The notes beneath the pieces are model-generated. The model had not been told where the DNA came from. It searched no databases and saw only the letters and a list, made by a program, of their open reading frames with translations. Position numbers and translations under genes: made by a program. 64,000 nucleotides of DNA from Clostridiales bacterium 1_7_47FAA (GTDB lineage Bacteria; Bacillota; Clostridia; Lachnospirales; Lachnospiraceae): contig DS990260.1 of the NCBI GenBank assembly GCA_000155435.1, positions 26,894 to 90,893 on the forward strand. The letters are read 5' to 3'. Below, in pieces: positions 46,256 through 55,089 of the stretch (positions are counted from its first letter, which is position 1; each line of letters begins with the position of its first letter).

Positions 46256-46981
46256 CTACCCTTCTCTGTATTGCATAAACTCAATCTCATTCCCTTCTGG
46301 ATCGTATACCATAAAAGTCCCGGCTTTTTGTGGGTCAGGCCTGAAGACATAAGGATTGATACATTTTGCAGTGCCAGTCTTTATCTGTATGCCTTTACGT
46401 TTGAGTTCACCGGCTGCCTGGAGGATATCATTTACCACAAAGCAAACATGGCGATAGCTATCACCACGCCCCAGGAAATCATTCCTCCCTGCAGCAAATT
46501 CCAAATAACCGTCCCCTTCCAGGGCGTCCCTGTAGAACGCGGTCATTTTTTCCGCATCCTTACAATTCAGAACCGCCTTCATAAGCTGTATATCATTTAT
46601 CTGGTTGGAATCTTTTAAAATAAGTATATCGTTTCCTTCCGGATCCATTGTGTGGATGGCTTTCGGAACCATACCTGTTTCTTCATACCAGATATTTCTT
46701 TTTTTCAGCCTTTCTTCCATCTTCCCAGTGTCACTGACATACAATACAAACTCCTTCAGGGCACGCGATTTTTTATCATTGTCCGATGTGTAACCTTTTG
46801 GAAATAATTCAATGAACTGTCTTTCACTGACTTTTACATATGTTAATCTTAACATTCCGTCTTCATCTTTTAGTTCACATGCCCTGGTGAACCCCAGACC
46901 TTCCTCATAAAAGGCCAGTGTATTCTTATAATGTTTACAGTAAAAGCAGATATGGCCAAACGTATTGATAGAAATTCCCAT
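46256..46981 (-). CDS. Two-domain VOC (glyoxalase/bleomycin-resistance-like) protein
   Basis: 241 residues with two VOC modules: residues about 5-118 (FGHICFYCKHYKNTLAFYEEGLGF ... AIHTMDPEGNDILI) and about 128-240 (AVLNCKDAEKMTAFYRDALE ... YRHVCFVVND ... MVYDPEGNEIEFMQY). Metal-ligand His and Glu are present in the second module. Members are isomerases, epimerases or dioxygenases; within this operon an epimerase or isomerase step is plausible. Confidence 0.85.
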   Translation of the reverse strand: MGISINTFGHICFYCKHYKNTLAFYEEGLGFTRACELKDEDGMLRLTYVKVSERQFIELFPKGYTSDNDKKSRALKEFVLYVSDTGKMEERLKKRNIWYEETGMVPKAIHTMDPEGNDILILKDSNQINDIQLMKAVLNCKDAEKMTAFYRDALEGDGYLEFAAGRNDFLGRGDSYRHVCFVVNDILQAAGELKRKGIQIKTGTAKCINPYVFRPDPQKAGTFMVYDPEGNEIEFMQYREG

Positions 46982-46998
46982 AGCTCTCCTTAATCAGG

Positions 46999-47030
46999 AA
47001 AGGAGGGAGAACAACCATCCTCCCCCCTTT
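46999..47030 (-). promoter_or_regulatory. Intercistronic hairpin between IIA and VOC genes
   Basis: 11-position stem with one mismatch (46999-47009 with 47020-47030), G/C-rich, no T tract. Placed within the operon it may stabilise the upstream PTS mRNA or reduce read-through. Confidence 0.5.
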
Positions 47031-47034
47031 CTTC

Positions 47035-47475
47035 CTACTCATTCAAATGTTCAAGTATCCTGTCATGTAACTGTTCCAACGTCGCATCCATATATCGCCT
47101 TAGTTCCGCTCCATCGTGGATAAACTTCATCAGTTTCTTCAAAACTTCTATATGGCCATCTGATTCAGATGTGGCCAAATTAAATACAAGATTCACCTCC
47201 ACTGTTTCATCCGGGGCATCAAGCCGTTGGAATAATACGGGATTATCAAGACGCAATAAACAGATTGCGTTTTTTAGTACATGTTCATTTCCCGCATGGG
47301 GAATCGCCACCCCTGGATTTGTGGGCAGGCCTGTAGGAAAGGATTCCTCCCGCTTCAGACATGCTTCCCGGAAGGTTGTCTTAACAGCCCCTTTCCTGAT
47401 AAGTTCATCAGAGCACAAGCGGATTGCATCTTCCCATGAATTGGCTGTTCCATCAATAACAAATATGTTTTCCAT
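47035..47475 (-). CDS. PTS IIA component, galactitol/fructose type
   Basis: 146 residues. Phosphorylated His in VAIPHAGNEHV, within the EIIA-2 fold. Receives phosphate from HPr and passes it to the IIB Cys. 26 bases after the IIC gene. Confidence 0.92.
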   Translation of the reverse strand: MENIFVIDGTANSWEDAIRLCSDELIRKGAVKTTFREACLKREESFPTGLPTNPGVAIPHAGNEHVLKNAICLLRLDNPVLFQRLDAPDETVEVNLVFNLATSESDGHIEVLKKLMKFIHDGAELRRYMDATLEQLHDRILEHLNE

Positions 47476-47500
47476 TTATATCTTCAACTCCCACTTATGT

Positions 47501-48763
47501 TTACCATTTTCCAAGCAGCTTACCTACTATCCCCAGTAAGACCGCAAAAAAGTTAGCAGATCCACCTGCTGTTACCATACTGTCCCCAATATCAATGCCT
47601 GCCCAAATCATCATATCCGTTACCAACGGTGCCATGAAGGTCTGTGCATACAACAGGAAAATGACAAGGACGGTGGATCCTATGACAAGTCTGAAGATAT
47701 TCCCTTTTGTAGCCATGGCTCCTACGCAGGTGTAAACAATTAAATTTGCCAGCAATGTTATTGGGAAGAACTTATTGCCCGGGAGAATCAAGCCAAGGAA
47801 AACCGTTATCGGGATCATAAGGATTCCGGCTGATATAGCGGCATTATCACCTTGCCCCAATGCATAATCCATGCCAAGATAAATCTCCTTGCCTTCCCCC
47901 AGGAATTTATTAGCCCAAACCCTTGCGCCGTTACTGAACTGGGTTAACCCCGTCATCATGACCGATACCATACGCCCGGTAAGAATCATGACTGCCGATA
48001 TGCCTACCGCGATAGACATGATTGTTGGGACATCCTGTTTTGTCATGATTCCCATAAGAGCGCCAACCAGCAGCCCTATTACCGCCGGATCTCCTAATAA
48101 CCCATATTTCTGTGCAATCTTATCAATATTAATATCAATCTTCCGTAATCCGGGGATTTTATCAATCACCCAGTTTACCGCCCAATAAATAGGAAGCATG
48201 GTTGTGGAATGAAACACGATGGCGCCCGTCGTACCTTCAAATCCAAAATACTCCTGCCATGGTTTCGCAACAACATCCCCCATCTTCTCTGTAATCACGC
48301 TTAGTAGCAATGCTATTACGATTCCAATAATATAACTGTCAAAAATAACATAGGCGATTGCGGATATAGTCAATATATGCCAATAGTCCCAAATATCAAC
48401 ATTCAAAGTCTTAGTAAATCCCACCTTCAGAAGTATGATATTCAGTACGAACCCCAGCGGTACGACAAGCGCTGCAAACGGGGTCGCCCAGGCTGCTGCC
48501 GCAAGTGTCTGCCATCCCACATCAACAACCGTGAAGCCTGCCCCAGCCCCTTGGTAATAAGCTACAACAGGAGCCAGTGTGGTCGTCATGAAACTAACCA
48601 CAAGCTTAAGTCCCTGGAATCCAATGCCTACCATAAGACCTGCCTTCAATGCCTGCCCTGCTTTCATACGGAAAATAAGGCCAAGACCGAAAATCATAAA
48701 CGGCAGCAATACAACTGCATTAATGTTCAATATATATCTGACTGCATTATATAAAACTGTCAT
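47501..48763 (-). CDS. PTS IIC component, galactitol family
   Basis: 420 residues, about ten to twelve membrane segments, with the galactitol-IIC start (NAVRYILNINAVVLLPFMIFGLGLIFRMKAGQALKAGLMVGIGFQG). Start at 48763 preferred over 48781 for GGAGGAAGGG upstream. This family imports galactitol, arabitol, ribitol and other polyols or rare sugars. Confidence 0.92.
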   Translation of the reverse strand: MTVLYNAVRYILNINAVVLLPFMIFGLGLIFRMKAGQALKAGLMVGIGFQGLKLVVSFMTTTLAPVVAYYQGAGAGFTVVDVGWQTLAAAAWATPFAALVVPLGFVLNIILLKVGFTKTLNVDIWDYWHILTISAIAYVIFDSYIIGIVIALLLSVITEKMGDVVAKPWQEYFGFEGTTGAIVFHSTTMLPIYWAVNWVIDKIPGLRKIDINIDKIAQKYGLLGDPAVIGLLVGALMGIMTKQDVPTIMSIAVGISAVMILTGRMVSVMMTGLTQFSNGARVWANKFLGEGKEIYLGMDYALGQGDNAAISAGILMIPITVFLGLILPGNKFFPITLLANLIVYTCVGAMATKGNIFRLVIGSTVLVIFLLYAQTFMAPLVTDMMIWAGIDIGDSMVTAGGSANFFAVLLGIVGKLLGKW

Positions 48764-48799
48764 ACCCTTCCTCCAATCCATCCATAAATCATATCTCCC

Positions 48800-49096
48800 T
48801 TACTCCCCTGCCAGTTCCCTTAACTTTTCAACCAGCATTTCCGCTTTCTTTTCTTTTCCAATGCCTGTAACAAATTCCACGAGACTCAGCACGGGCTTAC
48901 TCAATGTCTGTCTATACGCATTGGCCGGGCACACGATATCCACCATGTCTACATTCAGCGGTATTTCATTTGTACTGCAGTGGATAATATCTACAGGAAT
49001 CCCCGCTTTGGCACAGATATCCTTTACTTCCTCACAAACAATGGTCGATGTATTAATTCCTGTTCCGCATGCCACTAATATCCTTATCTTCTTCAT
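48800..49096 (-). CDS. PTS IIB component, galactitol type
   Basis: 98 residues. Phospho-Cys loop ILVACGTGINTSTI at about residues 6-19. ATG 49096 follows AGGAGGT by 9 bases. Transfers phosphate from IIA to the sugar during import through the IIC. Confidence 0.92.
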   Translation of the reverse strand: MKKIRILVACGTGINTSTIVCEEVKDICAKAGIPVDIIHCSTNEIPLNVDMVDIVCPANAYRQTLSKPVLSLVEFVTGIGKEKKAEMLVEKLRELAGE

Positions 49097-49117
49097 CAAA
49101 CTTGACCTCCTAATGAT

Positions 49118-50083
49118 CTATGGGTGTAATACTACTTTCAACTGTTTTCCGCATCTGATTTCTTCCAAAGCCTGTTCCACTCCATGCAAATCACACTCTT
49201 TGGTAACCAGCCACTTCAATGATATCTTTCTCCTGCCCGCAAGCCTTAAAACAGCTTCAAGATGTCTCCTCTCATACCCGTCCGTCCCACACAGGGAGAG
49301 TTCTTTCTTCTGTATAATGCTTAAATCGAGCTGCGCATCCGGGCTTTCAAACCTTGAGAATATGACTATTTTTCCTTTTGGGGCCATGAGGGGCAGTACT
49401 GTATCCATAACCTGCGCATCGGGTGACGTTATGACTGTTATATCAACCCCTCTTCCTTCTGTTTCCACTGCTACAATTTCTGATAGACTCTCGCTGCTGC
49501 TGTCAACAAGTAAATCCGCCCGGAAGGGACGTGCCATTTCCAATCTGGCCGGGAGACAATCGGTCTGTATAATGCTGTCCACACCACGAAGTTTTCCAAT
49601 TTGTGTATGCATACATCCAGCAGGTCCGCAGCCTATTATCAGCACCTTTTTTCCTGGCCCAAAATCATGCTGTTCCTGGCATTTATATACCGCACTCGCC
49701 ACATCCGCAACCGCCGCCTCATTAAAGGACACGTTGTCCGGAATCTTAGCTATATGGCCGCTGTCCAGAACTTCCCGTGATAAGAGCACATATTGCGCCA
49801 TCCCACCGGATGAACCAGCCGGTGTCCCCTCTACACATACAGCCAAACGGTCTCCAACCGAGTATACGGCTTCCTCTTCAGATATCGCAGTAACCATTCC
49901 CGAAAAATATGTTCCTGGAATTGTACCTTCCTTTACTACTTCCGTATGTAATAATGTTTTTAGGTCTAAATCACTTATGCTGCAGGCCTCTATCTTCAGC
50001 AACAGGCCTCCCGGTGAAAGTTCAGGCTCCTGGATAGTTTCCAGGACAAAGCCCTTTCCCTTTTTATACCTTAGACAATCCAA
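49118..50083 (-). CDS. Medium-chain alcohol/polyol dehydrogenase, GatD/sorbitol-DH-like
   Basis: 321 residues. Begins with TTG at 50083, with AAGGAGG 8 bases before; the ATG there is out of frame. NAD-binding VLIIGCGPAGCMHTQIG at about 170-186. The usual catalytic Cys-x-H and structural four-Cys zinc lobe are not obvious: IEACSISDLDL keeps one Cys and lacks the GxxxxD-H pattern. It may be zinc-free or have shifted ligands. Expected to oxidise the imported polyol phosphate. Confidence 0.82.
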   Translation of the reverse strand: MDCLRYKKGKGFVLETIQEPELSPGGLLLKIEACSISDLDLKTLLHTEVVKEGTIPGTYFSGMVTAISEEEAVYSVGDRLAVCVEGTPAGSSGGMAQYVLLSREVLDSGHIAKIPDNVSFNEAAVADVASAVYKCQEQHDFGPGKKVLIIGCGPAGCMHTQIGKLRGVDSIIQTDCLPARLEMARPFRADLLVDSSSESLSEIVAVETEGRGVDITVITSPDAQVMDTVLPLMAPKGKIVIFSRFESPDAQLDLSIIQKKELSLCGTDGYERRHLEAVLRLAGRRKISLKWLVTKECDLHGVEQALEEIRCGKQLKVVLHP

Positions 50084-50132
50084 CCTTCATCCCTCCTTAT
50101 ATCTGTCATTATGTAAAAATATCTCCCCGTTA

Positions 50133-52226
50133 TCATTCACCGTCCAAACCATCCGTCAGGACTTCTAATATAATCTCATATATCCCATGACCATCCTTTG
50201 CAGAAATCTTTCCACACAGGTCGCTGTTTTCCGCTATGGAAATAAGCGTGCGCAGTATTTTCAGGTTCCACTGGCTGGATTCCCTGAAGCAGGTATAAAA
50301 AAGCATATGTACCGGTCCAAAAAATTCGTGGCCGAAATCCACGCCTTCCTCAATATAAAGCAGTCCCAGACAAGGCTCTATCAAACCTTTTTCGGGCAAT
50401 GCATGTGCAATGCAGAAACCTTCCCGCAGGATAAAATAAGGACCATTTAATTTGCAATTTTCCACAGTAGCATCAATGTAACCCCTGCTTATTCTTTGAC
50501 ACCTGATTAGCGGCCCTGCGGCAATCCTCAAGGCATCTTCCCAATCCGTACATCCCTTTGTCTTCTGCACAAATTCAGGAAGGAACAATTGTTTTAGCCG
50601 GGCGGCACCACTTTCCCTGACACTAAACTTCTCATTTAAAAGCCTTACAGCCGCCTCAATGTCCTTCCGCTCAGGTGAACACTGATTTTCCTGAACAATT
50701 TTTTGTAATCTGGTCATTTCCCGGTCCAGCCTATCCTCAACAAAGCCCTCTGCCCTCTTTTCACTAAGTATCATATATGACAATTCGTAGATATTAATAA
50801 TATCCTCCCTGCTCAAAAGCGGGTCCACCACTATAACCGGCCGGTCCGACTTGGCAATATTGATGGCTGATATAACAAAATCAGCGCGCTTCATCCTCTC
50901 GTCATAATAAAGACTGTTCGCTGAGCATATCCCTATGATGTGGAAATTAAATATCCGTCTTACCTTGGATGCCAGAAGCTGTCCTACTGCCACTCCCCCT
51001 GGACAGGCAATGAGGACACTTAATTTTTTTTCTGCCGGTCCCACCCTATCCATAGCAGCTATAAGATACATTACAATATAGGTAATCTCTTCGTAGTCAT
51101 CACATCGTATCTCATCTGTGAGGGAATCCAGACATTCTAAAACAGCCCGGTAGATATGGGGATAATCTGCTTTCATCTGATTAATAAGCGCGGGATCCAA
51201 CCTCTCATTCATTTTCCTTTCATTCATGAAATACTGTATCAGAAGCTCCAATAAAACTTCATCAGAATATAAAGCCACCTCCAATTGCCTGGATATATTC
51301 CCAATGAAATCAATTACCCGCATCTTAATCTTTTGGTACAGATAAGGATTCTCCTCCTGTGGGATACAGAATGGAAACAGCTTTGCATCATTACATAAAA
51401 CAGCAAGCTCACCTTCCCTGGTTTCAAGTCCAAGTTCATTTGCAATCAGTTGATACAGCTTCTTCAGCTTCCGTTTATCCAGGCCGTCCTTATCCCCTGA
51501 CTCTTCCTCCAATATGGGATGTCCGCCAAGACAACGGTTCATTGACACAAAAAAGTACAGAGCAGCAATCTTTACATCATCTTCCAGAAGATTCAACCTT
51601 AACTGCACATCATAAAGCTTCACCTTTGACCAGAACCATCCTAAAGGATGTATAAAATTCAATTGATGTAAAATAAGATTTTGAAAAACACTGTAGTTCC
51701 CGTCAAACTGGTCAATCATTCTGGCCAAGAGGCTTATCAATACATGCCGCACCGAACGTTCCGTATATACTAATCTGATACCTTTGCCCGGACTGGATTT
51801 TATATATACTCCCTGGGTCAGGAACTGTTCCTTTAATCTGGAGACATCATTGATTGCAGTCACCTGACTGATATCCATTTTCTTTGCGATCTCACCTATC
51901 GTTACATATCCAGAGGCATTTAAGAGCATTACAAATTGCATGATTTCCCTCTCCTGGGGCAACATGATATACATTGTCAGGGCCTGCCGTCCCAGGGATT
52001 CCAATATAAATGTCCTGTCTGTATTTGGGGGAAGCAGTATCCTTCCTTCTGATGCAATCCTAAGTGGCGCCTGATTTAATGAAATAAGATATGCATTGAT
52101 ATGTTTTAAATCATTTTTTAAAGTCCTGTCGCCTATCCCATACATATCCATCAATTGTCCTGTAAAAACTTTGCCATCTGCGCTGCGCATGATGTCCATT
52201 AAAATCTCTACAGCCCTGTGTTTCAT
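50133..52226 (-). CDS. PRD-containing transcriptional regulator with PTS IIB- and IIA-like domains (MtlR/BglG type)
   Basis: 697 residues: N-terminal HTH (GIGDRTLKNDLKHINAYL), second HTH (TIGEIAKKMDISQVTAINDVSRLKEQF), PRD region about 170-400 with histidines such as HQLNFIHPL and DYPHIYRAVL, IIB-like domain (LSVLIACPGGVAVGQLLASKV, Cys) about 400-490, and IIA-like domain about 550-690 (CIAHALPEKG, His). Activated or inactivated by phosphorylation by HPr and the operon's own PTS. Second gene of the operon, so autoregulated. Confidence 0.9.
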   Translation of the reverse strand: MKHRAVEILMDIMRSADGKVFTGQLMDMYGIGDRTLKNDLKHINAYLISLNQAPLRIASEGRILLPPNTDRTFILESLGRQALTMYIMLPQEREIMQFVMLLNASGYVTIGEIAKKMDISQVTAINDVSRLKEQFLTQGVYIKSSPGKGIRLVYTERSVRHVLISLLARMIDQFDGNYSVFQNLILHQLNFIHPLGWFWSKVKLYDVQLRLNLLEDDVKIAALYFFVSMNRCLGGHPILEEESGDKDGLDKRKLKKLYQLIANELGLETREGELAVLCNDAKLFPFCIPQEENPYLYQKIKMRVIDFIGNISRQLEVALYSDEVLLELLIQYFMNERKMNERLDPALINQMKADYPHIYRAVLECLDSLTDEIRCDDYEEITYIVMYLIAAMDRVGPAEKKLSVLIACPGGVAVGQLLASKVRRIFNFHIIGICSANSLYYDERMKRADFVISAINIAKSDRPVIVVDPLLSREDIINIYELSYMILSEKRAEGFVEDRLDREMTRLQKIVQENQCSPERKDIEAAVRLLNEKFSVRESGAARLKQLFLPEFVQKTKGCTDWEDALRIAAGPLIRCQRISRGYIDATVENCKLNGPYFILREGFCIAHALPEKGLIEPCLGLLYIEEGVDFGHEFFGPVHMLFYTCFRESSQWNLKILRTLISIAENSDLCGKISAKDGHGIYEIILEVLTDGLDGE

Positions 52227-52257
52227 TCCCTTCCCCCATTTCCATAACCTTCCGAAA

Positions 52258-52917
52258 TCAGCCTTCTTTTTGCCCGTACCTTACCTTGTAACGTTCTAAA
52301 ACCCCTGCCGCGGTTTCGTCTGAGAGGGATTCCGGTTCTCCCATATTCATACATTTTGCAATCCAATAAACTTTTGCCGTATCTTCCACCATCTCAGCTA
52401 CGAATAATGCCCGCTTTAATGTTGGGCCGACAGCAATCACCCCATGGTTCTTTAACAATACTGCGTTTTTATCCTTCATGGTATCCAGTGCCACAATACC
52501 CAGTTTTTCCTGCCCTCCCGTGGTATAAGGCGCAATGGGCACATTTCCTCCCACAGCTTCTCCAAGTTGGATCATCACAGGAGGTATTTCCTGATTCACC
52601 AGGGTCATTGCCGTAGCATATGGGGAATGCGTATGGACAATGGCATTGATGTCATCCCTCTCCCTCAGTATATAGGCATGTACCGGCAATTCTGTAGATG
52701 GATTGCGCTCCCCGTCCTCAATATTGCCAAACAGGTCAGTAACCACTATATCCGCAGCCGAAAGTTCATCATAGTTCATACCACTGGGCGTTATAGCCAT
52801 CAGCCCCTGCTTTCTGTCAACAATTGATATATTTCCCTGGGTTGACTGTACCAGGCCACTTCCAGCAATGCGTAAACCAGTCCTAACAACCTCTTCACGT
52901 AATTCTTTTAGTAACAT
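52258..52917 (-). CDS. Class II aldolase/adducin family, fuculose-phosphate-aldolase-like
   Basis: 219 residues, full length. STQGNIS, TPSGMNYDEL and zinc ligands in IVHTHSPYA (two His) and LLKNHGVIAVG (third His); Glu of STELPVHAY likely acts in catalysis. Cleaves a ketose-1-phosphate to DHAP plus an aldehyde. First gene of the operon, 17-spaced promoter upstream. SD AAGGA before ATG 52917. Confidence 0.9.
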   Translation of the reverse strand: MLLKELREEVVRTGLRIAGSGLVQSTQGNISIVDRKQGLMAITPSGMNYDELSAADIVVTDLFGNIEDGERNPSTELPVHAYILRERDDINAIVHTHSPYATAMTLVNQEIPPVMIQLGEAVGGNVPIAPYTTGGQEKLGIVALDTMKDKNAVLLKNHGVIAVGPTLKRALFVAEMVEDTAKVYWIAKCMNMGEPESLSDETAAGVLERYKVRYGQKEG

Positions 52918-52941
52918 TGTATATATCCTTTCCTTGTTTTT

Positions 52942-52999
52942 GTATATGCATATACGTTTTTTATAAATATATCATAACTGCTATATCCCCTTTTATCAA
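52942..52999 (-). promoter_or_regulatory. Promoter and palindrome upstream of the 11-gene operon
   Basis: Reverse-strand TTGATA (52994-52999), 17 bases, TATGAT (52971-52976). Downstream of the start point lies the perfect 14-bp palindrome GTATATGCATATAC (52942-52955), a likely operator. The remaining gap to 53180 holds no gene; a second TATAAT without a good -35 is visible near 53102. Confidence 0.72.
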
Positions 53000-53180
53000 T
53001 AATAAGACCTTTCCCGCTGATGGTAAGACTTTTTAGTTGTGGCCCGGGCAGATACCAGCTGCATCAAATAGGTTTTTACAGATGCAAAAAGGCCATTATA
53101 CCAATGCTTCACTCACTGGCAAACAGCCTCTTTGACTTGTCGGATTATTTATTTTCTGCGGTAAAAGCCACAGCGGTTTT

Positions 53181-54149
53181 TCAATTCACGCGGTTAACCA
53201 CATTCCCATCCATAAAGGCTTCCAGATTCTTAACCGCCAAATCCATTAACCGCTGACGGGATTCCTTTGACGCCCATGATATATGTGGTGTAATAATACA
53301 GTTTTTTGCTCCCAGCAGAGGATTGTCCGGGCGTATGGGTTCCGTAGAGACCACGTCGAGTCCCGCAGCGCCCACCTTTCCACTGTCCAGGGCTTCCCTC
53401 AGGTCATCCTCTACAATCAGCGGCCCCCTGGAATTATTAAGAATGATGACCCCATCCTTCATCTTGGCAATATTGTCCTTGTTGATTACCCCCTCCGTTT
53501 CCTTGAACAGCGGGCAATGAAGGGCAATCACATCTGATTCTTTAAACAGCTCATCCAGGTCATCCACATATCTGCACTGTCCGTTAACCAGTTCCTCATC
53601 ATGGTATGTGTCATAAGCAAGCACATGCATGCCCATGGCCTGGGCAATCCTGCCGGTAGCCTGGCCAATACGTCCATACCCGATGATTCCCATGGTTTTA
53701 CCGTCCAGTTCAATCAACGGATAATCCCAGAAACACCAGTCCGGATTGCTGCTCCAGCGCCCTTCCTTCACGGCCTGGTCATGATGCCCGATGTGATGGC
53801 AGATTTCCAGCAGAAGCCCGATGGCAAACTGTCCTACTGCTGCCGTTCCATAGGATGGGATATTGCACACGGGGATTCCCTTTGCTTTTGCCGCCTGTAT
53901 ATCCACCACATTATATCCGGTTGCCAGGACCCCTATGAAACGGATTCCCGGACATGCATCGAATACCTCCGCAGACAACGGTGTTTTATTCGTATACACA
54001 ATCTCCGCGTCACCAATCCGCCTGATTATCTCCTCCACATCGGTAAGCGGGGTGCGGTCATACACAGTACACCGGCCCAAGGCTTCTAACCCGCTCCAGT
54101 CCAGATCATCCGGATTTAAGGTATAGCCATCTAAAACAACTATTTTCAT
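53181..54149 (-). CDS. D-2-hydroxyacid dehydrogenase (glycerate/hydroxypyruvate reductase type)
   Basis: 322 residues from ATG 54149 (AAGGAG upstream). VLATGYNVVDI, NAD motif GIIGYGRIGQATG, catalytic Arg in LNNSRGPLI, Glu in DVVSTEP and His in ITPHISWAS. Family members reduce hydroxypyruvate, glyoxylate or longer keto acids. Last gene after the split transketolase and PGDH_C oxidoreductase (22-base gap), so it should act on a 2-keto or 2-hydroxy acid of the same route. Confidence 0.92.
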   Translation of the reverse strand: MKIVVLDGYTLNPDDLDWSGLEALGRCTVYDRTPLTDVEEIIRRIGDAEIVYTNKTPLSAEVFDACPGIRFIGVLATGYNVVDIQAAKAKGIPVCNIPSYGTAAVGQFAIGLLLEICHHIGHHDQAVKEGRWSSNPDWCFWDYPLIELDGKTMGIIGYGRIGQATGRIAQAMGMHVLAYDTYHDEELVNGQCRYVDDLDELFKESDVIALHCPLFKETEGVINKDNIAKMKDGVIILNNSRGPLIVEDDLREALDSGKVGAAGLDVVSTEPIRPDNPLLGAKNCIITPHISWASKESRQRLMDLAVKNLEAFMDGNVVNRVN

Positions 54150-54171
54150 ATCGAACAGCTCCTTCCTAACA

Positions 54172-55035
54172 TCAGATCTGTGGATTATCAGGGTGCAGCA
54201 TGGTTGCAATTACCTTATCAAGGACATCGTCCTTCCATATCTCTTTCCAGTTTTCACGCATGACCAGCCGGTTGCCAAGTCCTATGGCTACCTTACATGC
54301 ATCAGACACGGGCGGCTTGCCTGGAATATACCCTAGGAAATTAGCTGACAGGTTATAGATATGGCCAGTTAAAAAGGAAACGGCTGCCTCCCTGTCAATC
54401 CCTCTTCTCTCTGCCTCATCCACAGTCTCTGCCATTGCATAAAGACAGGTGGCCCCAAGAAGTTCTACCAGCGTGGGTTCAAGGAATGCTATCTGTTCCG
54501 ATGTCATGACATACGCATGCTCAACAGGCGCATACATCTGTTTTGCCACCTCAACACACTGGGCAAAACGTCCGTCATCTCCCTGGATTTTTGACATTAC
54601 AATGTCCTGCTTCCCGCCGCATCCTCCGAAACGGTCCTGGCGTGCTTCATATGTATCCTGGTCCAGGAAATAGGACGGATGACAGGGATGCGCTACCGCA
54701 AACGTACAATCATCCCGTAGCGTCAATTCCCTGGCAACAGCTGCAGCGGGATCCAGGATAATAAACCCGGTTCCTGGCCTTAACTGCGGAACATAGACAG
54801 CTGATAACTTCTTAATCAGGGTATCCGGCACCGCAAATACGACCACGTCCGACCTCTGCAGCGCTTCCTCCACTGAAACAGGTATGAATCCCCGCTCCCT
54901 GATGCTCTTAATCCCGGCTTCAGAAGCCTCCACCATAAGGACCTCAAAGTCTCCTGATTTAATCACCAGATTGTTGCTGGTCCTTGTACCCATCTTTCCG
55001 CCTGCGCCAATTACACTTACCACTATCTTAGACAT
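54172..55035 (-). CDS. PGDH_C-family NAD(P) oxidoreductase, D-apionate-oxidoisomerase-like
   Basis: 287 residues. Rossmann motif VIGAGGKMGTRTSNN, VVVFAVPDTLI, LDPAAAVARELTLRDDCTFAVAHPCHPSYF, and EARQDRFGGCGGKQDIVMSKIQG; this order matches the 'phosphogluconate dehydrogenase C-terminal' family that includes D-apionate oxidoisomerase (ApnO). Known members oxidise a branched or unusual sugar acid with rearrangement. The link to apionate here is family-based; neighbours differ from the published gene sets. SD GAGGTAAGGG before ATG 55035. Confidence 0.75.
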   Translation of the reverse strand: MSKIVVSVIGAGGKMGTRTSNNLVIKSGDFEVLMVEASEAGIKSIRERGFIPVSVEEALQRSDVVVFAVPDTLIKKLSAVYVPQLRPGTGFIILDPAAAVARELTLRDDCTFAVAHPCHPSYFLDQDTYEARQDRFGGCGGKQDIVMSKIQGDDGRFAQCVEVAKQMYAPVEHAYVMTSEQIAFLEPTLVELLGATCLYAMAETVDEAERRGIDREAAVSFLTGHIYNLSANFLGYIPGKPPVSDACKVAIGLGNRLVMRENWKEIWKDDVLDKVIATMLHPDNPQI

Positions 55036-55089
55036 AATCCCTTACCTCACTTTTTATTTTTTATGATACCGGTATCCCGGCCATATCAG

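Noticed and set aside
48579..50168. 529-codon forward frame across the PTS IIB and dehydrogenase genes
   Set aside because: It lies opposite three clearly homologous genes, has no recognisable domain, and a composition typical of an antisense frame.
52977..53180. A small RNA or second promoter in the gap after the 2-hydroxyacid dehydrogenase
   Set aside because: A TATAAT is visible near 53102 on the reverse strand but with a poor -35, and no stable stem followed by a T tract could be supported.
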